A DNA stretch of 64,000 nucleotides from an uncultured Roseicyclus sp. (GCA_947489665.1 CANLEH010000004.1:1-64000), one strand, 5' to 3'. Positions 36,887 to 47,327 are shown, counted from the stretch's first letter. Notes: generated by a model from the sequence alone, not told the origin. A program made the numbers and translations.

Positions 36887-36925
36887 GCGCCCGTCCCTTC
36901 AAAGAGGGGCGGGCGTTAACTTTTT
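36887..36925 (+). terminator. Rho-independent terminator after bztD
   Basis: GCGCCCGTCCC and GGGGCGGGCGT pair, followed within four bases by a five-T run. End of the bzt operon. Confidence 0.88.
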
Positions 36926-36954
36926 GCATTTTCATGGAACAAAGATGGGCGCGA

Positions 36955-37455
36955 TCACGCCGGATCAGGGAGATCCCTTGGGGTGGTGAAGTGGATGACG
37001 TCGCCGGAGGCAAGGTCTGACCACGATGTCCCGATGCGGAACACAGTTGTTGCGCCGGTTGGATACATGCCGAAACGCTCGTCACCCGGAGGGGTTTCCG
37101 CCAGCGCCCAAGCCAATTCACCAATGCCGGGGTTGTGACCGATCACGGCGATTGTGTTGCCAGTTTCGGCCCGGATTGCGCTGAGGATTGCAGGCGGGTC
37201 CGCGAGGTAGAGATCGCGGCTGAGCGTCGGAGCAGGGGCGCCGGGCAATTGCGAGGCGATCCCGGCCCAGGTTTCGCGTGTACGAATTGCGTCAGAGCAA
37301 AGCACCATGTCCGGGGCCAGCCCCTCGGCCAACAGAAAGGCGCCAAGGCGGGGCGCCGCACGCTTGCCGCGCGGGTTCAGAGGGCGGGCGTGATCCTCCT
37401 GATTGGCCGTCCAATCGGACTTGCAGTGGCGGATGAGGATCAGCGTGTGGGTCAT
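36955..37455 (-). CDS. SixA-like phosphohistidine phosphatase
   Basis: 166 residues starting MTHTLILIRHCKSDW; the RH catalytic motif is at 9-10, with VIGHNPGIGELAW supplying the second His. The histidine-phosphatase fold fits SixA-like removal of phosphate from His or sugars. ATGA overlap with the upstream gene. Start at 37455; a longer frame is a shadow. Confidence 0.85.
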   Translation of the reverse strand: MTHTLILIRHCKSDWTANQEDHARPLNPRGKRAAPRLGAFLLAEGLAPDMVLCSDAIRTRETWAGIASQLPGAPAPTLSRDLYLADPPAILSAIRAETGNTIAVIGHNPGIGELAWALAETPPGDERFGMYPTGATTVFRIGTSWSDLASGDVIHFTTPRDLPDPA

Positions 37456-38099
37456 CTGTGGAAGTGCCGCATATGATAGGCCGATTGCGCGGGGTCGCGG
37501 GGATAGTCCTGGCTGACCGGGCAGGCGCGGCGGGCCTTGCAGCCGTTTTCCATACAATCAGCACCTTCGGGCGTATCGAGAAAAGCGTGGCAGGCGGCGG
37601 TGTCGTAGCCATCTTCGCTGAGCGCGTCGACGGGGCAAGCGGTTTCACACGGGGCGGCGCAGAGCAAGCACGGCGTGAGACGCGGTGGCGTTAGCTCGAT
37701 CTTCTCTCGCACGGCGAGGGCGCCTCGGAAGGAGATCATGAGGCCCTGATCATTGTGGACGAGCAGCGAGACCGGGCTTGAATGGATCGAGCCGGATTTC
37801 GTGGCCCAGGAAATAAACGGATGCCAAGGCGAGCCACCGAAGGGAAAGAGGGAGGCCGCATCGACTTCGTCGGCGATCGCGTCAATGACGCGCTGCGACC
37901 AGCGATCCATCATATCGGGCTGGCCATCTTGCGCCTCGGGTTGTGTCTGGAACCAGGCCCAGAAGCCGGGCTCCATTGGGGCGAGGAGCACGAGCGTGCC
38001 AGCGCCATCTGGCGCGTTGTCATCGGGCCCCGGGTGGAAGGCGCCCACGATGGTCAGGTGGTGGGCGGCGGCAGCGGTTGCGATCGTCTCGTAATCCAT
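37452..38099 (-). CDS. Ferredoxin-like iron-sulfur protein
   Basis: 215 residues. The C-terminal part has CLLCAAPCETACPVDAL and later CMENGCKARRACPV, giving two Cys clusters for [4Fe-4S] centres. The N-terminal part is unlike known enzymes but resembles the soluble half of QueG-like or ferredoxin-domain proteins. ATG 38099 has AGGG 8 nt upstream, 5 nt past the argB stop; GTG 38108 would overlap argB. Confidence 0.75.
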   Translation of the reverse strand: MDYETIATAAAAHHLTIVGAFHPGPDDNAPDGAGTLVLLAPMEPGFWAWFQTQPEAQDGQPDMMDRWSQRVIDAIADEVDAASLFPFGGSPWHPFISWATKSGSIHSSPVSLLVHNDQGLMISFRGALAVREKIELTPPRLTPCLLCAAPCETACPVDALSEDGYDTAACHAFLDTPEGADCMENGCKARRACPVSQDYPRDPAQSAYHMRHFHR

Positions 38100-38104
38100 G
38101 TGTG

Positions 38105-38962
38105 TCACGCCCTGATCATTGAGCCGGCGCCGTGTTCTGTAAACAGCTCCAGCAGCACAGCGTTTGGGACACGACCATCGACAATGGTGCAGGCGCGCAC
38201 TCCGGCGCGGACGGCCTTGAGCGCCGTTTCGGTCTTTGGGATCATGCCACCAGCGATGGTGCCGTCCGCGGTCATGGCATCGACGTCCGCCGCGCTGAGT
38301 TCGGTGACAACATCCCCGTCGGCATTCTTGACGCCCGCCACGTTGGTCAACAGCAAAAGGCGGTCGGCTTGCAGGGCTGCCGCAATGGCACCGGCGGCGG
38401 TGTCACCGTTTATGTTGAAGGTCTCGCCTGCGCGGCCCATGCCGAGGGGTGCGATGACAGGGATCATATCGTCTTCGAACAGGTTGTTGAGGACGGCAGG
38501 GTCTATATGCGCCGGCTCACCCACGAAGCCCAGATCGGGATTGGCGGGGTCGCAGGTGATGAGGTTGGCGTCTTTTCCCGAAAGCCCCACGGCCTTGCCG
38601 CCTTCTGCATTGATCGCCTGTACGATGCGCTTGTTCACACGGCCTGACAGCACCATTTCGACCACCTCAACCGTGGCGGCGTCGGTCACGCGTTTGCCAT
38701 CCTTAAAGGTGCTTTCAATGCCCAGTTTGGCAAGCATGTCGTTGATCATGGGGCCGCCACCGTGGACAACCACCGGGTTCACGCCGACCTGACGCAGCAG
38801 GACAATATCGCGCGCGAAGCTGGCCATCTCATCGTCGTCGCCCATCGCGTTGCCGCCGAATTTGACCACAATAATGGCGTCGTTGAACCGTTGCAGGTAG
38901 GGCAGCGCCTCGCTGAGCGTGCGGGCGGTTGCAAGGTAGTCGCGGGTCATCTGTTTTCTCAT
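38105..38962 (-). CDS. argB: Acetylglutamate kinase
   Basis: 285 residues: [22 protein letters not shown], and [16 protein letters not shown]. It phosphorylates N-acetylglutamate in arginine synthesis. An alternative start (MTRDYL) is 12 nt in. Same-strand neighbours: engB upstream, the ferredoxin-like gene downstream. Confidence 0.97.
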   Translation of the reverse strand: MRKQMTRDYLATARTLSEALPYLQRFNDAIIVVKFGGNAMGDDDEMASFARDIVLLRQVGVNPVVVHGGGPMINDMLAKLGIESTFKDGKRVTDAATVEVVEMVLSGRVNKRIVQAINAEGGKAVGLSGKDANLITCDPANPDLGFVGEPAHIDPAVLNNLFEDDMIPVIAPLGMGRAGETFNINGDTAAGAIAAALQADRLLLLTNVAGVKNADGDVVTELSAADVDAMTADGTIAGGMIPKTETALKAVRAGVRACTIVDGRVPNAVLLELFTEHGAGSMIRA

Positions 38963-39090
38963 GGGCTGGCGCCGGAATCGTGCTGAAGTGTCGGGAGGGT
39001 AGGATGGAGAGGTCTTGGGGGCCAGCCCCCAAACCCCCGGAGTTTTCGGGCAAGATGAAAAGGCGCGGCGCGCGTTAACCTTAATCGGGG

Positions 39091-39741
39091 TTAAAGGGTC
39101 GCGATGGTGGCGCGCAAAGTGGCAATGCCATCGCCCTTTTCCGAGCTGGTCAGGATCATCTCGGGGAAGGCGGCGGGGTGTTTAGCAAGCGCCTCTCGCG
39201 TGCGTTTCAGCGAGGTCTCACGGTCTTTGCCTTTTACCTTGTCTGCCTTGGTCAGCACGGCCTGAAAAGGGACGGCGGCGACGTCGAGGAGCGTCATGAT
39301 CTCATCATCGACGGGCTTTGCGCCGTGGCGCGCGTCGATCAGGACAAATGCCCGGCGCAGCGTGGCGCGGCCCCGGAGGTAGGCCTTGAGGAGCGCCTGC
39401 CACTGCTTGACGACAGGTAGGGGGGCGTCGGCATAGCCGTAGCCGGGCAGGTCCACGAGGTAATGGCTGTCGGTGAGAGTGAAGTAGTTGATTTCCTGCG
39501 TGCGGCCGGGTGTGTTTGAGGCGCGGGCGAGGCCTTTGCGGTTTGTGAGCGCGTTGATGAGGGTGGATTTGCCCACGTTGGAGCGACCTGCGAAACAGAC
39601 TTCGGTACGGTCGGCGGGGGGCAGGCCGTCCATCGCGACGACGCCTTTGAGGAAATCCGCGCCTGCCGCGAAAAGCTTGCGGCCGCGTTCGGCCGTTGCA
39701 TCGTCTGGGGCGTCGGCAAGTGGGAAGGGCAGGGTGTTCAT
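39091..39741 (-). CDS. engB: Ribosome biogenesis GTPase EngB (YsxC/YihA)
   Basis: 216 residues: G1 [15 protein letters not shown]2/G3 [12 protein letters not shown] and [11 protein letters not shown]4 LTKADKVKG. Needed for late 50S assembly. The start overlaps the MOSC gene stop. 128 nt to argB, no clear terminator. Confidence 0.96.
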   Translation of the reverse strand: MNTLPFPLADAPDDATAERGRKLFAAGADFLKGVVAMDGLPPADRTEVCFAGRSNVGKSTLINALTNRKGLARASNTPGRTQEINYFTLTDSHYLVDLPGYGYADAPLPVVKQWQALLKAYLRGRATLRRAFVLIDARHGAKPVDDEIMTLLDVAAVPFQAVLTKADKVKGKDRETSLKRTREALAKHPAAFPEMILTSSEKGDGIATLRATIATL

Positions 39742-40475
39742 GTGAGGCTAACCGTGTCGCCTTTGGCGATGGGGCCGCCCGTTCGAACCATGGCGTAGAT
39801 GCCGAAATCCTGATGGCCCCAACCGTCTTCCAAGGCGCGCAGCGTGTTGGCGTCGCGTTTGCCGGTCTCGGGGTTCGCCTCGGTCGCCCGGCAGCGGGTG
39901 ATGCGTTCCACGACTTCGAGGCGTGCGTCGCCGATGGCCAGGGTCTTGCCAACGAGGTCGAATTCCTCCCACGGGGCGAGGCCGTCGACGATGAGGTTGC
40001 CGCGGAAGCGGCGAACATCGAGCGTTTGGCCAATTTTCTGGCCGAGCGCGCGGAGTGAGGACGGGTTCAGGATTGAGATCGAGGCGAAGGGCGCATCGCT
40101 CATCCCCTCAGGCGGGGATTGGACAAGTGCTGCGGGGGCCTTGCGTTCAGCCGGGTAGATTGGCTGCAGCCAGTCGAACAGGGCAGCCTGATCCTGCGCC
40201 GGGTCAATAGCGATATCGGGCCGCTCGGGGTGGGACAGATGCACAAGGCCGCCGTCCGTGCGCGCCATGACCGCCATTAGCGACGGTCCCTTTGCCCCGC
40301 GCAGAAAGTTGCGGCACGAGCGCCAGCCCTCGGACGCATCACCACCGTCCTCGAGGACGGCCCAGGCCCGGTCGAGCGGAAGTGGCAAGCCTTCTGACAG
40401 CGCGACCTGATCCAACAGCTCCGCGCCAATCCCTTTGATCGGGTAGCGCCAGATCTGGTCGAGCGTCCAGGTCAT
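39738..40475 (-). CDS. MOSC-domain protein
   Basis: 245 residues. N-terminal beta-barrel domain (LDQIWRYPIKGIGAELL) and C-terminal MOSC domain with ITRCRATEANPETGKRD, where the Cys is the expected molybdenum/sulfur ligand. Such proteins act in molybdenum cofactor sulfuration or in N-hydroxylated base reduction. Usually next to yidC and engB in this group. ATG 40475 overlaps the yidC stop. Confidence 0.85.
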   Translation of the reverse strand: MTWTLDQIWRYPIKGIGAELLDQVALSEGLPLPLDRAWAVLEDGGDASEGWRSCRNFLRGAKGPSLMAVMARTDGGLVHLSHPERPDIAIDPAQDQAALFDWLQPIYPAERKAPAALVQSPPEGMSDAPFASISILNPSSLRALGQKIGQTLDVRRFRGNLIVDGLAPWEEFDLVGKTLAIGDARLEVVERITRCRATEANPETGKRDANTLRALEDGWGHQDFGIYAMVRTGGPIAKGDTVSLT

Positions 40476-42361
40476 GCCCCGTCTTTCGGCTTTTTCGCGA
40501 AGCTTCTGCGGATATTGCCAAAGACGTCGGGTTTGTACCCCTGGCTGCGCATGATCAGATATTGTTGGCTGAACGTCAGCGTGTTGTTCGCGATCCAGTA
40601 GACCAGCAGGCCCGATGCGAAGCTGCCGAGCATGAACATGAAGACCCATGGCAGCCATGCGAAGATCATCGCCTGTGTCGGATCCGTGGGCGCCGGGTTC
40701 AGCTTTTGCTGGAGCCACATTGTGATGCCAAGGAGGATCGGAAGGATGCCGATGAAGATCAGCGCCATGATGCTTTCCGGCTCGGGCGCGGCGTTGGGCA
40801 GCAGTCCAAACAGGTTGATAATGGATGAGCTGTCGGGTGCGCTGAGGTCGTTCAGCCAGCCAAAGAACGGCGCGTGGCGCAGTTCCAGCGTGACGAAGAT
40901 CACCTTGTAGAGCGAGAAGAAGATGGGGATCTGCAACAGGATCGGCAGACAGCCACCCGCCGGGTTCACCTTGTTCTTGCGGTAAAGCTCCATCATACCC
41001 TTCTGAAGCTTCTCACGGTCGTCACCGGCGCTTTCCTTAAGCTTCTCCATCTCGGGCTGAAGCTCTTTCATCTTCGCCATCGACACGTAGGAGCGGTAGG
41101 CGAGTGGGAAGAGGATGGCCTTGATGATGAACGTCAGGGCAATGATTGAGATACCCATATTGCCGATCCAGCCATTCAGCCAGTGCAGCAGCCAGAAGAT
41201 CGGTTTGGTCAAGAAGTAGAACCAGCCCCAATCGATCGAGTCGATGAAGCGGGCAACCTCGGGTCGGTCGGGGTCCTGTTCAGCCCCGAAGAGCGAGGCG
41301 ATCATGCCCGGCTCCGCGTTTTCATAGTCGCGGATGACCTCAGCCTCTTTCGCGCCTGCGAAGAGTTGCGTGGTCACTTCTGAGGTCTCACCTGGCGCGA
41401 TGGCCATGAAGGGGAGGCGCGCTTCGGTCTGGTAGATGTCGGCGGAGGGGACGTATTTGATGACGGTTGTGAACGGCTGACCATCTTCGGGGATCAGCGT
41501 CGTCATCCAGTACTTGTCTGTGAAGCCGATCCAGCCATTGGCTTCGACATCGACAAGCTCTGCCGGGGCACCTTCGCGGTCGATCACATCGAGGTCGGGC
41601 AGATCATCGTAGCTGATTTCGTCCAGCGTGCCGTCGACTTTGCGCACGACGCCTTCGTGCAGGATGAAGAAATTCTGCAAGTCCGAGGGCAGGCCATGGC
41701 GCGCCACGATGCCGTAGGGTGCCAGAGTGACCTCAACCTCGGTCGTGTTTTCGACCGACTGGGTGACCTGGAACATGTAGTTTTCGTCGATTTCGATGGT
41801 GCGACGGAAGACCAAACCGCTGCCATTGTCCCAGCTGAGCGTTACGGGGCTGTCGGGGGTGAGCGTTTCGCCGCTTTCAAGCTCCCAAGGCGTATTTGAC
41901 GTGGGCACATCATCGTAGGTCATGCCCGAGGAGGGGCGCCAGCCGTAGAGGGCGTAGTAGGGATCGTCGCTGCCAACTGGGGCAAGGAGGCGGACGATTT
42001 CGTCGCCGTCGACTTCGGTAAAGTAGTTGCGCAGCGAAAGATCATCGATCCGACCGCCAAGCAGCGAGATCGAGCCTTCGACGGATGGGGTCTCAATCGG
42101 AATACGGGCGGCTTCGGCAAGCGCCACTTCGACCGGCGTGCCTTCATCGCCTGCGGCGACCGTTGTGCCAGCGTCTTCTACGGGTGGGGTGAGCGCGATG
42201 CCTGTTTCACCGGTGACGGGATCGACGCCGGTTTCTGCCGCGGGTGGCAGGGCATTGGGGTCTTCCACCGGTTCTGGTGGCGGGAACAGGAGAAACCAAA
42301 CAAGAATGACGACAAAGCTGAGCCCTGTGGCAAGGATCAGGTTTCTGTTCTGATCGTCCAT
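40472..42361 (-). CDS. yidC: Membrane protein insertase YidC
   Basis: 629 residues. TM1 is RNLILATGLSFVVILVWFLL, followed by an acidic low-complexity linker and a large periplasmic domain (to about 370), then the conserved five-helix insertase domain with ISIIALTFIIKAILFPLAYR and NPAGGCLPILLQIPIFFSLY. It inserts membrane proteins with or without SecYEG. Its usual companions yidD-rnpA-rpmH are 4.2 kb upstream here. Confidence 0.97.
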   Translation of the reverse strand: MDDQNRNLILATGLSFVVILVWFLLFPPPEPVEDPNALPPAAETGVDPVTGETGIALTPPVEDAGTTVAAGDEGTPVEVALAEAARIPIETPSVEGSISLLGGRIDDLSLRNYFTEVDGDEIVRLLAPVGSDDPYYALYGWRPSSGMTYDDVPTSNTPWELESGETLTPDSPVTLSWDNGSGLVFRRTIEIDENYMFQVTQSVENTTEVEVTLAPYGIVARHGLPSDLQNFFILHEGVVRKVDGTLDEISYDDLPDLDVIDREGAPAELVDVEANGWIGFTDKYWMTTLIPEDGQPFTTVIKYVPSADIYQTEARLPFMAIAPGETSEVTTQLFAGAKEAEVIRDYENAEPGMIASLFGAEQDPDRPEVARFIDSIDWGWFYFLTKPIFWLLHWLNGWIGNMGISIIALTFIIKAILFPLAYRSYVSMAKMKELQPEMEKLKESAGDDREKLQKGMMELYRKNKVNPAGGCLPILLQIPIFFSLYKVIFVTLELRHAPFFGWLNDLSAPDSSSIINLFGLLPNAAPEPESIMALIFIGILPILLGITMWLQQKLNPAPTDPTQAMIFAWLPWVFMFMLGSFASGLLVYWIANNTLTFSQQYLIMRSQGYKPDVFGNIRRSFAKKPKDGA

Positions 42362-42549
42362 TTCGGCGATACCTCTCCGCGCGTTTGCCCTTAGATAAAA
42401 GGCATTTGGACCAATCCAAGGGGGGATTGGCCAATTCCCAGCGGTTCAACAGAAGGGGCGCGTGAAGGTCAAGGGGCGAAATCGGCGCGGGAGGTGTCGT
42501 TTCACGTTGATTGAGCGAGCATGTAATGATTGTAGTTGCGCAACGGGGA

Positions 42550-44079
42550 TCACCCCGCGCGACGCTGTTCTAGCGCGATGGTCTTGTGAGCTTGGGTCGG
42601 CGATGTAAGCCAGGCATGGATCTGATCCGGTTTCATCGGGCGGGCAATGCCGAAGCCCTGAAGATGATGGCACCCAATCTGCGCCAAAAAGTCAGCCTCG
42701 TGCGAGGTCTCGACGCCGGTGGCGACTGTCTGAATCTCCATCGCGTCGGCCAGGGACACGATCGCGCGCAACATGCGATCTTTGTCCGGGTCTGCCTCAC
42801 TTCCAACCACCAAGGCGCGGTCGATCTTGACGCGGTCAACGGAGAATCTTTGCAGCGCGGCCAAGGGGATCGCCCCGGTTCCTACTGCTTCGAGGTCAAG
42901 CGTATGTCCGTTTTCTTTCAGGGCGATCAGGTTCGCCACAACCGCGTCACTCGGTTCTTGAGCGGCTATGTCAGGCGAAATCTCGAGGGCCAGTCTGTCT
43001 GCATTCAAACCATAGCGTTCAAGTTCGAATGCGAAACTGTCGGGAAGGTCCGGATCCTGAAGTTCGTCGCTGGAGACATTGATCGAGATAGTGGGCACAT
43101 GGGCCTGGGCAGCATCAAGTTCGGCCAGCACTTTCAGCGCGCGATGCGTCAAGGTTTGGCCAAGTAATCGCATATGCCCGGCGGATCGCAGCGCAGGCAT
43201 GATCTCAGCCGGTCCTAGCAAACCATGTTGCGGATGCTGCCAACGTGCCAGAGTTTCAACCCCTGTTACAGCACCGGTTTGTGCGCAGATTTGCGGCTGG
43301 AACCACACATCTATTGCGCCAGAATGGATGGCGTCTTCAACTTCACCGGCAAGCTCAGATTCCGCCGTCTGGGCGCGGCCCATTCCGTTGGCATAGGCGA
43401 GGATACTGCCAGGGCCGTGCAGCTTGGCCGCCGAAAGGGCGGCTTCGGCGGCTTTGAATGTCGCGGTGGCGACATCGTTTGCACGGCGGCGCAACGAGGC
43501 ATGTCCGATAGTGACCGTTAGGCGAACTGTTGCGCCGTGAAGTGGCAATGGATCTTTGGCGACATCTGACAGCCGTGCCGCGACTGTATCGCGAATGCCG
43601 AGCCGCGCGGCTGGCATGTCCCCCAGAACAATCCCGAAGCGTGACTCACCCAACTGACACAGCACATCGTCTGCCCGAAGTGCCGCTCTAAGCCGATCCT
43701 CAAGGCGTTGGGCGACGAACTGGGAGGAATCATGCCCCCAAGTGTCAACAAGATTGGACCAATCGTCGATTTGCAAAATCAAGCAAACAGTATCGCGGCT
43801 TTCGTTTTGTGCGATCTGCGATAGGGCATCTATCATTGAAGCTTTGCCAAGTTGCAGCCCGGACGTGACCACGCCAGGCCTCGCACGCGTCGGGAGCAAA
43901 ACGGACACCGCCAGCAAACCCGACAAGCCGAGTGCAGTGACCAATGCAACATTCTGAAACCCAAGGAATTCCGCCGCCAGTACCAATATCGGGAAGAGCG
44001 CCAATACTTCGAGCCGGCCCAACGCCGAGTTTGCCAAAAGGCTGATGTGTTGCCTTGTGCCCGGTCTTGTGTCGCTCAT
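42550..44079 (-). CDS. Degenerate GGDEF-EAL protein, probably non-catalytic
   Basis: 509 residues: two N-terminal helices (about 20-62), a GGDEF-like domain (75-230) and an EAL-like domain (242-500). The active-site GGDEF reads GESRF (144-148). In the EAL domain, EAL reads ETL (275-277); N334, E366, K418 and E457 are kept, but the catalytic DD pair is EA (397-398). Both activities look lost, so it may bind c-di-GMP or a partner rather than turn it over. It lies within the insertion between yidC and yidD. Confidence 0.82.
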   Translation of the reverse strand: MSDTRPGTRQHISLLANSALGRLEVLALFPILVLAAEFLGFQNVALVTALGLSGLLAVSVLLPTRARPGVVTSGLQLGKASMIDALSQIAQNESRDTVCLILQIDDWSNLVDTWGHDSSQFVAQRLEDRLRAALRADDVLCQLGESRFGIVLGDMPAARLGIRDTVAARLSDVAKDPLPLHGATVRLTVTIGHASLRRRANDVATATFKAAEAALSAAKLHGPGSILAYANGMGRAQTAESELAGEVEDAIHSGAIDVWFQPQICAQTGAVTGVETLARWQHPQHGLLGPAEIMPALRSAGHMRLLGQTLTHRALKVLAELDAAQAHVPTISINVSSDELQDPDLPDSFAFELERYGLNADRLALEISPDIAAQEPSDAVVANLIALKENGHTLDLEAVGTGAIPLAALQRFSVDRVKIDRALVVGSEADPDKDRMLRAIVSLADAMEIQTVATGVETSHEADFLAQIGCHHLQGFGIARPMKPDQIHAWLTSPTQAHKTIALEQRRAG

Positions 44080-44138
44080 GTATAACGCCCGCTGAAGTTG
44101 GTGGCCTTCGGGTTAGCGCATACAGGGTTTACAGCACG

Positions 44139-45002
44139 TTAATCGCCTTCGGTGGAGCCTGTGTCAGCGGCGGTATTTCTTGGAAAAAGTGTCGAAAAAT
44201 CGAACAATTCCGGGTCCAGAAGATGTGAGGGCCGGGCGCTCATGAGGGCTGAAAACATCTTGCCTCGACGCCCGGGGCTGCGTGCCTCCCATTCATCAAG
44301 CATGCCTTTGATTTGTTGCCTCTGAAGGCCGTCTTGCGACCCGCAGAGATCGCAGGGAATGATTGGGTAGTTCATGGCGCGCGAGAACGTCTCACAATCT
44401 GCTTCGGCCACATGGGCGAGGGGGCGCAGAACCATCAGGTCGCCTTCGTCGTTGACCAGCTTGGGCGGCATGGTCGCCAGCTTTCCGCCGTGAAAGAGAT
44501 TCAGGAAAAACGTCTCCAGAATATCGTCGCGATGATGGCCGAGGACGACGGCGGAGCATCCCTCCTCCCGCGCAATGCGATAGAGGTTGCCGCGCCGGAG
44601 CCGCGAGCACAGCGCGCAGTAGGTGCGCCCGGCGGGCACTTTGTCGACGACGATGGAATAGGTGTCCTGGTATTCGATGCGGTGGGGCACGCCCATCCGT
44701 TCCAGAAATTCTGGCAGAACCGTCGCCGGGAAACCGGGCTGACCCTGATCGAGATTGCAGGCAAGGATGTCGACCGGCAGAAGGCCACGCCATTGAAGCT
44801 CGGTCAAGGCCGCGAGAAGGGTGTAGCTATCCTTGCCGCCGGACAGGCAGACAAGCCAGCGGTCGCCTTTGCGCGCCATGCCATAACGATCAATCGCCTC
44901 GCGCGTGTCGCGGATCAGACGCTTGCGCAACTTCTTGAATTCCGTCGTGGAGGGCGCGCCATTGAACAGCGGGTGGATGTCGTCGTGATCTGAATCGAGC
45001 AT
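44139..45002 (-). CDS. ttcA: tRNA 2-thiocytidine synthetase TtcA
   Basis: 287 residues: PP-loop [12 protein letters not shown], with [10 protein letters not shown] and [16 protein letters not shown] holding the iron-sulfur/thiolation Cys pairs. It thiolates C32 of some tRNAs. Start at 45002 ([11 protein letters not shown]); the longer frame upstream is a shadow overlapping the next gene. Confidence 0.95.
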   Translation of the reverse strand: MLDSDHDDIHPLFNGAPSTTEFKKLRKRLIRDTREAIDRYGMARKGDRWLVCLSGGKDSYTLLAALTELQWRGLLPVDILACNLDQGQPGFPATVLPEFLERMGVPHRIEYQDTYSIVVDKVPAGRTYCALCSRLRRGNLYRIAREEGCSAVVLGHHRDDILETFFLNLFHGGKLATMPPKLVNDEGDLMVLRPLAHVAEADCETFSRAMNYPIIPCDLCGSQDGLQRQQIKGMLDEWEARSPGRRGKMFSALMSARPSHLLDPELFDFSTLFPRNTAADTGSTEGD

Positions 45003-45078
45003 GGGCGCAGCTATGCGGCGCGGGGGCCGTGCGTCAAGATGGCTTGCCGGGGCGGCTTGGCGGTTTAGATGCCCGATC

Positions 45079-45606
45079 ATGATGAAACGTATTCTGATCA
45101 TTCTGGCCCTTGTCGGCCTTGCAGCCTGCGGGCGGCCCTCCCTTACGGATCAGCCGTTGAGTGACCGTCAATTGAACCTTGAGGAGTTCTTTGATGGGCG
45201 TTTGACGGCCTATGGCCAGTTCCAGGATGTCTTTGGCGAAGTGCGCCGCCGTTTCACGGTGGACATTCACGGCACATGGGATGGCCAAAACCTGCGTTTG
45301 GTGGAGGATTTCGTGTACGAGGACGGCTTGACCGAGCAGCGCATCTGGACCCTGACGCAGACGAGCCCAGACACTTGGGTGGGGTCGGCACCCGGTGTCA
45401 TTGGAACGGCGACGGGACGCGAAGTCGGAGATACGTTCAACTGGCAATACACGATTGACTTGCCGTTGCCGGATCGCGAGCCCTTGCGCGTGACCTTCGA
45501 CGATTGGATGTGGCAGTTGACCGAGGATCGTCTGCTCAACCGCGCCTATATGAGTCGGTTTGGTGTGCCAATTGGCGAAGTGATCATTACTTTTGAGCGT
45601 CAATAA
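45079..45606 (+). CDS. DUF3833-type lipoprotein
   Basis: 175 residues. Lipoprotein signal with LAAC (lipobox, Cys at 17). The mature part reads [20 protein letters not shown], then [15 protein letters not shown], characteristic of DUF3833. Probably outer-membrane attached; role unknown. Divergent from ttcA. Confidence 0.85.
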   Translation: MMKRILIILALVGLAACGRPSLTDQPLSDRQLNLEEFFDGRLTAYGQFQDVFGEVRRRFTVDIHGTWDGQNLRLVEDFVYEDGLTEQRIWTLTQTSPDTWVGSAPGVIGTATGREVGDTFNWQYTIDLPLPDREPLRVTFDDWMWQLTEDRLLNRAYMSRFGVPIGEVIITFERQ

Positions 45607-45675
45607 TCTGCGTACGAATTTTGGGAAATCGCACAAATAGGGTAAAAGGCTCCATTCGTATTTCGGAGCTGCATT

Positions 45676-46569
45676 ATGAATTTCTTTTTTACCCGGCGTG
45701 AATATGACGCTGCCAGTGATACTTTCACCACCAAAATCTCGCCAGATACCAATTACGTCTACTTGCCCCGCGATAACAGCAACAAGGGGCACCGCCTTTC
45801 GCAAGCGGATTGGCTAGGCAAACTCTCCAACGCCATGGTTGTGCCTGAGGTTCTGGTCTTTGTGCACGGGTTCAATACGACACAGGCGACCATGCTGACG
45901 CGCCTGCGAAAGCTGAGAAAAGGGTTACAAGCCAACGGCTTTGAGGGGCTGGTTGTTGGCTATTCCTGGCCCAATCGCGAACGTCTGACAGGCTATGGTG
46001 CCGACCGGCGGGACGTTCCGAAAATCGGGGCGTCGCTTTTGACCCACGGTATTCAGCCTATTCAATCCATGGCCAAAAAACCCAAGGTCCATGTGCTGTG
46101 CCATTCCATGGGCTCGTATGTATTCCTGAATTCACTGTCGAACCTGACCACTGCGCAGAAAACTGGGCAGTTGGCGTTTGTTGCAGCGGATATTGACGCA
46201 AGCTGGATGCGACCGGGCGAGGATGCAGAGAAGGTGGTCCACGACCATACCGAGCGGCTGACGAATTACTACAGTCCGATCGACCGTGTCCTGGATTTGT
46301 CTGCCACATGGATCCACGGAGAGCCCCGGGTCGGCGGTGTTGGTCTGTCGCGGCTCGCCAAGCCGTCGCAGCAGGATGTGGCATGTTCGAACCGGTATCA
46401 GGCGCGCCCCGAGCCGCCCAAGAAGGACCGGGTGAATTCGCATACATGGTATTTTGATGATGAAGTCTGGATGAAGGATTTAGCGCAGGTGATGCTTGGC
46501 CGGTCCGCTTCGCAAATTACAACGCGTTTGCCGTCAACGCAGCCGCCAGATCAGGTGCTGAGGCCATAA
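45676..46569 (+). CDS. DUF900-type alpha/beta hydrolase
   Basis: 297 residues: LVFVHGFNTTQ (oxyanion region), VVGYSWPN, and the nucleophile elbow LCHSMGSYV (Ser). Typical of the DUF900 esterase/lipase-like family. No signal peptide, so cytosolic. GGAG lies 9 nt before the ATG. Substrate unknown. Confidence 0.85.
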   Translation: MNFFFTRREYDAASDTFTTKISPDTNYVYLPRDNSNKGHRLSQADWLGKLSNAMVVPEVLVFVHGFNTTQATMLTRLRKLRKGLQANGFEGLVVGYSWPNRERLTGYGADRRDVPKIGASLLTHGIQPIQSMAKKPKVHVLCHSMGSYVFLNSLSNLTTAQKTGQLAFVAADIDASWMRPGEDAEKVVHDHTERLTNYYSPIDRVLDLSATWIHGEPRVGGVGLSRLAKPSQQDVACSNRYQARPEPPKKDRVNSHTWYFDDEVWMKDLAQVMLGRSASQITTRLPSTQPPDQVLRP

Positions 46570-46577
46570 AGGGGCTC

Positions 46578-46799
46578 TTAGTCCGGCACGTTGTCGATCC
46601 CTGAGCCGCCCCAGGGATGGCACCGCAGGATGCGGCGGGTGGCAAGCCATGTGCCTTTGAGCGCACCGTGTTTGCGAAGGGCCTCCATCGCATAGGTGGA
46701 GCAGGTTGGGTGGTATCGGCAATTGCTGCCAAGCCACGGGCTAATGGCCGCCCGGTAGAAGCGGATGGGGAGCGAAATGATGAACGCCAGCGGGCTCAT
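46578..46799 (-). CDS. yidD: Membrane insertion efficiency factor YidD
   Basis: 73 residues: [19 protein letters not shown], then [16 protein letters not shown] and RILRCHPWG. Helps YidC-dependent insertion. ATGA overlap with rnpA. Confidence 0.96.
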   Translation of the reverse strand: MSPLAFIISLPIRFYRAAISPWLGSNCRYHPTCSTYAMEALRKHGALKGTWLATRRILRCHPWGGSGIDNVPD

Positions 46800-47179
46800 T
46801 TATGGACCTTCTGCAAGGCCCGGACGAGGTCGGCCTGCAATTCGGTGAAGGGTCGGTTGGCTGTGGCGTCCTTGCGGCCGATCAGGACGTAATCCCAGCC
46901 ATCACGCCCCTCGACGGGCAGGACCGCGCGCGCAATTTCGCGCAGGCGGCGCTTGGCGCGGTTGCGGGCGACGGCATTGCCGACTTTTTTGGAGCATGTG
47001 TAGCCGATACGAATGCCCTCGGCTTCACCCGGTTTGCGTTCGCGGGCCTGAAGCAAAAAGGCAGGGCACGGCATTCGGCGGGCAGAGGCTGCACGCAAGA
47101 AATCAGGCCGATTGCGCAAGGTATGAACAGACAAAGCCCCCGGCGAGGCGACGCTCGGCGGAGGCTTCAAATCCGACAT
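46796..47179 (-). CDS. rnpA: Ribonuclease P protein component
   Basis: 127 residues. [20 protein letters not shown] with RLREIAR is the RnpA RNA-binding motif; [11 protein letters not shown] near the N-terminus. It joins the RNase P RNA to mature tRNA 5' ends. A proline-rich 15-residue N-terminus precedes the core. Downstream of rpmH by 10 nt. Confidence 0.95.
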   Translation of the reverse strand: MSDLKPPPSVASPGALSVHTLRNRPDFLRAASARRMPCPAFLLQARERKPGEAEGIRIGYTCSKKVGNAVARNRAKRRLREIARAVLPVEGRDGWDYVLIGRKDATANRPFTELQADLVRALQKVHK

Positions 47180-47189
47180 GAAGTGCCGA

Positions 47190-47327
47190 TCAGGCGCTGA
47201 GCGACTTCCGACCGCGGGCGCGGCGGGCGTTCAGGATCTTGCGCCCGGCTTTGGTGGCCATGCGTGCACGGAACCCGTGGCGACGCTTGCGCACGAGGTT
47301 GGACGGCTGGAACGTGCGTTTGGACAT
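47190..47327 (-). CDS. rpmH: 50S ribosomal protein L34
   Basis: A 45-residue frame: [20 protein letters not shown], then [19 protein letters not shown] and the end RKSLSA. This is L34 in full. ATG at 47327, TGA at 47190-47192. First gene of rpmH-rnpA-yidD. Confidence 0.96.
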
